This document shows, in pieces, positions 53,276 through 64,000 of a DNA stretch of 64,000 nt. The position numbers and the translations under genes were made by a program. Source of the stretch: Hirudo medicinalis. Lineage: Eukaryota; Annelida; Clitellata; Hirudinida; Hirudinidae. The notes beneath the pieces were generated by a model. It did not search any database. It was not told where the DNA came from and saw only the letters and a list, made by a program, of their open reading frames with translations. Every line of letters starts with the position of its first letter. Positions within the stretch are counted from its first letter, which is position 1. The stretch spans positions 146,846-210,845 of the forward strand of contig MPNW01000068.1 in the NCBI GenBank assembly GCA_011800805.1, in the 5' to 3' direction.

Positions 53276-55229
53276 ATGTCACATGCTTCAACAAAGAAGA
53301 AGTCTAATTTGTTAGAAGATATTCATAAAGGCATTAAATTGAAATCTACAAAACATTTGAGCAATGACAGAAGTTCTCCTGCTTTAAAAGGTAGGAGCAT
53401 AACAGCGTGTTCCATCTGTGATTCTTGTTTCTAACTTTGATTAAGTTAAATGAAATAAAAGAGTAATTAATTTATTTCAAGATTTTTGTGAAATTTCAAT
53501 TTGTAAAATAAAATAAGGATTATTATTTCCACTGCAATTGCAATATTAATGCAGCAAACATATTATTTATAAAATAGTGAACATACCACCCTCTGTAATT
53601 GTGTGAAAGACACTTCAAAAATTAAATTATGCAATCACATTTAGTTTCAGGTCCAACCAGCAAAAATAATAATCTCGGTGTTGCTTCGCCTGTGAAAAGG
53701 TCGTTACAAATTGAAACACCAAGGAATATTTCAAATGGTAAAATATGTTTATATTTATTTATGGCTTATATTGTACCAGCTCGTAATTAAATTAAATCGC
53801 TCATTAAATTGAACTTTGTTATAAAAATAAATTTAGCAACAAATCAGGAATTATATTCAGCACTACAAATATTTCACTTATTTGGAATGCAATAAATACC
53901 ATGCTATTAACATGAAACAACTAATATGAAAATGTTGCAGAATCATTGAAAAAATGTGATTTGTAATTCATAGTAGCAATTGGTATTATTTAAGCGCTCA
54001 TAATCATAAATCTCGCAACATTGATTTCGGGCAAAATGCAGGACCCTTCCAAATTAAAATTGGAGCAAAAAACCGATTGCATACCTTGCGACCCTCGGCA
54101 AGCAACAGCAACATCTCTTCAAGCTGCAAACCTCCAATTCTTCGACCAAAACCGAAATTCCCCCCATCATCTTCCACTCTGAACATCTCAAGAAATCACT
54201 CTAGTTCATCAGATACCAGAAATTCATTTGTTAGGTTGAGTTCAGTAGATGGTGATGCAGACAATCCTTGCCTAGTAGATGCTTCAGCAAAGTCAAACGT
54301 CGAATCGTTCACCACGATGAAAAGATCGTACGGCAAGAAGTTCTTGCAGCAAAATACTGAATTCTGCCCAGAAAGACCGAGAAGCAATTCATTCCAACAG
54401 AATAGGCAGGTCATTTCGGGTCTTTTCGATAGCGGATCAACTAGTCAGGTGGGTTTGAGGAAAAGTTCCTTAGTTGTTCGGGATGCTAGTGATTCGTGCG
54501 AAGTCGATGAAATTCGCACGAGACAAGGAGTCGTCGATGCACGTAACGCGTTTGAACCCAAGGAAATGTCGTGGAAGATGGCTGGCCATAACAATGCATC
54601 CAACCGCCTCGATGACCCTGCTCCAACGGTCAAACATTCGAGCAACAACTCTCAGCTACCTCGGTCTTTAAGACCTCTGCCACCACTTCCAACTAAAGCT
54701 CCCCCCATCAGACAAGAAAGAGAAAAAGTCATCAGAAAACAACAAATAAGTAAGCCATAAATTAAAATTTTGCTGATCATATTACCATGTAAAGGTGACT
54801 TTCTGAGCTATTTCATTGACATTTAAATTGTTGCTTTGATTTGTAATTTGATGAATTGGTGAAATTTGAAGAGGTTTTAATGATGAAAGATATAAAATTA
54901 TGTTCACATTGCATCATTTTTCGACAGGTTTTGAAGATCGATTTAAGTTTCGAGGTGAGAAAGACTTTCCCAGGCCACCTGCCTTTTCAGGAAATAAGAA
55001 ATTTTACCAATCCAGGAGTTCTAAAAATCCAGGTTGGTGTTTTAAATTTAAATTTAAATGTTGTGCACGTTCATAAATATATGAATAAAATAAAAATATA
55101 TTCATAAAATACATTTCACAATACAAAAATGATGTGTACCATTCATGAAAATGAAGTTAAACTTTTACAAAATTTTCAACAGCAGTAAATCATCATTCTC
55201 GATCTGCACCTCTGGTTACGACGGTGTGA
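53276..55229 (+). CDS. WIPF: WIP/verprolin-like WASP-interacting protein
   Basis: Five exons (53276-53390, 53651-53737, 54042-54749, 54928-55032, 55183-55229) join in phase to 353 residues. Near the start is a WH2 actin-monomer-binding motif: LLEDIHKGIKLKSTK followed by NDRSSPALK, the layout of WIP-family proteins (LLxDIxKGxKLKK...DRSxP). The middle is serine-rich, with proline motifs PPILRPKPKFPPSSS and RPLPPLPTKAPPIR. Near the C-terminus FEDRFKFRGEKDFPRPP with KKFYQSR fits the WASP-binding segment of WIP (RFxFHxxxDxPPP...YPSK). WIP proteins bind G-actin and chaperone WASP/N-WASP, controlling Arp2/3-driven actin assembly. The family's usual N-terminal polyproline stretch is missing; it may lie in an unrecognised upstream exon, since an acceptor lies at 53240 and the frame is open to it. 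The last exon (ending SAPLVTTV) is chosen from phase only. Confidence 0.8.
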
Positions 55230-57280
55230 CAGGTTTCATCTGAGAGAAACACTTTTTTGTTGAAACATGACATTGTAATGCCTTGGAAATGTTCTTGAAT
55301 TGACTTGAATTTTAATGCGTTTTTGTTTTTCTGACGATGGTTGTTTCACATTACAAAAACAACTTCCTGTCCCTTGCAACATTTATCCATATCACAGATA
55401 GTGCCATCAATAACAATGTTGTGCTCTCACTGCTTATTGGCTAGCTATCAAATATTGACGTAATGCTTGGCAACAAGCCACACCGGTTTTTGTTACTCAG
55501 CAAAAGGTTTCTGAACATATACAAATTTGTTAAAGGCTATTAATGTTTGATAGAAAGTATTTAATTCACACAAACAACAACTGGACTTTCAGAATATTTT
55601 ATTCAGGTTTTTGCAAGGTGACCATTTAAGTGGCTAAAGATTCACACTTGGTTGATCACTTGACTTCAGTCAGTTACAACAAGACAAAAACACAACAACA
55701 TTCCCTATATAATTTATATATCCTCTAGCAGAGGTTGTTATCATCATTAAGTCGTTATTATGGTTTACCTGATACAAATACGGTATGACCACACTCGCGC
55801 TTGCAGAAGGCGCAGAGTGCGGAAATTAGATGCTATTCTAACCAAGCGTATAATTATTATGATGGTTGCTGCCTATACATTTAACTCTTATTTTGTTAAA
55901 TTTCAAAAATACTGATGTCACAGTTTATCTAAACGTAGAAGTATCGAAGTGGTTTTAAAGCTCCGTTTGAAGATACGCCGCCTTAATAAAATTCTTATTC
56001 ATTATTATTGTAATTATATTAAATTGAGATAAGTATAAATTCAAAAAATTCCTTTTTTTTTTAAATTTGAGGTTACAAAGCAGTCTTTTATTTCGTGAAC
56101 GTTTTAAATTTTGTTCTAAAACTGAGTACTGGGGTTTTGGATGAAAAGCAATTGGAGAGTTAATTGTTTGGGGCTATCCATAAATGCTATCCACATGTAT
56201 GACGAACTGTGACCCTGGGGGATTATGAAAATTATTTATCTCCCGCACGGGGAGATGAATCAAATGTAGGTAAGTATACAATGAAGAAGTTAGATTTCAG
56301 TTTGGCCTTGATGTAGTAAAAAAAAAGTTAATTTCATCGGGAGAGTAAGTCTAGGGACATGCACACTCTTGATTAACACCCCCCAACAAAAAAAGACTTC
56401 AAAATCTTAATTATGATTAACTTTGGGGGAATAGGTATACTAAAGGGGAATTTTGAGAATTTTCGAGCAGCTAAAAAGTAATTTCGGAAAACTTTGGGCG
56501 TAGATCTCTCACCCAGCCCCTGGAAATTATATAATTTTTGAATGGCTTCAAACCACTAGGCTACCCATTTTCATTTGATCATGGGGCATCCAGCAACTTT
56601 TAAAATTATGAATGATGGACTTCAACCTACTTGTCATCATACTACTGAGAAGCTTTACAAATCGAGTTCCAAAACTAATAAGACATACTTTACAACAACG
56701 ACTCGAAAATTAAATCGTTTGAAGCAATCGTCATTTCCAAATGCTCTAAATATTAAAAATATAATAAAAGGCATATTTATTTGAAAATACACATTTAAGT
56801 GTAATTAATATTTTATTTGATCGAATCTTTTTACACGGCATCTTTACACGATTAGTTCTAATGATTTCAATATCTTGAAAACTACAACTCCAAGTTAAGG
56901 ATTTAGAGCAAGTGTTAATTAGTGTGAAATTCATTCCAACTACTTTTGATCAGCATTTAAGGAAAATAAAATTAATAAGGTCACGTTACATCCATTCAAT
57001 GCATTTTAACAATGAATTATAAGTCATGGTCAGAGCCGACGCTTTAGTTGGCGGAGCTGTCGGTGCCAACAAACAATGGGCCCTTCCGTTCATGGTATCG
57101 AATAGAAATATAAATATATCTTGTCCTGGCGTAAAATTCTGATTTTCTACGTTATTTACTGTTTTCACATTGACGATTATTTAAACGTGGATAATTCTTT
57201 TATGATCGATCTGTTGTCTATCGGATTCTGCCATATCTCAGCTAGTCTGCCACAGATCGCAAGGATTATAGTAAACATTA
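55230..57280. other. Spacer between the WIP-like gene and the kinase
   Basis: No gene was recognised in 2 kb. A GC-richer stretch at about 56150-56400 (GGGGCTATCCATAAATGC, CTCCCGCACGGGGAGATG) resembles the ends of some dispersed DNA elements, but no inverted partner was found. The promoter of the kinase gene should lie at the right end. Confidence 0.45.
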
Positions 57281-63848
<6,568 letters not shown>

Positions 63849-64000
63849 TTTTTTATATAAATTTTACTTTATCCATTTAATTTGTAATTGCTTGCTAATC
63901 GAATATATTAATTCGTTGAAGGCCCTCAAACAGAGATGAAATTGAACAATTATTTAAAGGTTTTTGTTTCAAAATTTTATTTTTGTAAAAGCCATTTCTC

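Overview
This is a eukaryotic, almost certainly animal, window. It is AT-rich and intron-dense, with mostly GT-AG introns of about 50-900 bases, CA-rich acceptors and decayed non-LTR retrotransposons. The gene set points to a ciliated bilaterian: an outer-arm axonemal dynein, PAR-3, plastin, U2AF65, a WIP/verprolin and a Misshapen-type kinase. A lophotrochozoan such as an annelid or leech would fit, but that is inference from overall texture and not from a diagnostic marker.

Layout. Bases 1-346 hold a reverse-transcriptase fragment on the minus strand. Bases 1391-7005 (minus) are an 18-exon PAR-3 homologue with the N-terminal oligomerisation domain, one PDZ domain and the aPKC-contact motif. 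It is divergent from RPP40 (7797-9323, plus, 7 exons), a subunit of RNase P/MRP. Bases 10632-12928 (minus, 5 exons) encode a glutamine-rich HMG-box protein. After 2.9 kb without a recognised gene comes the main feature: a complete 65-exon outer-arm dynein heavy chain of the DNAH9/11/17 class (15805 to about 38259, plus, about 4,480 residues). Its phases were followed exon by exon with no gap.

The right third carries four more plus-strand genes: plastin/fimbrin (40392-45234, 12 exons), U2AF large subunit (47177-51402, 12 exons), a WIP/verprolin-like protein (53276-55229) and a Misshapen/MAP4K4/TNIK-type kinase (from 57281), whose C-terminal half probably lies beyond the window.

The genes do not form one pathway. 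Several act on the cytoskeleton: dynein powers ciliary bending, plastin bundles actin, WIP controls WASP-driven actin assembly, and PAR-3 and the kinase belong to polarity and signalling. RPP40 and U2AF65 are RNA-processing housekeeping genes. Between and inside the genes lie LINE remnants, a dispersed SINE-like family (four copies seen), a second tRNA-like repeat, and short tandem duplications, two of which span 5' splice sites.

I did not find a convincing new multi-gene system. The observations most worth a second look are the PAR-3 gene without PDZ2/PDZ3, a fourfold tandem repeat that copies a dynein exon end plus its splice donor, two candidate GC-AG introns, and a retroposon tail abutting a plastin splice donor. 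Exon boundaries were deduced by hand from frame, splice consensus and remembered family sequences; no alignment program or transcript data were used.
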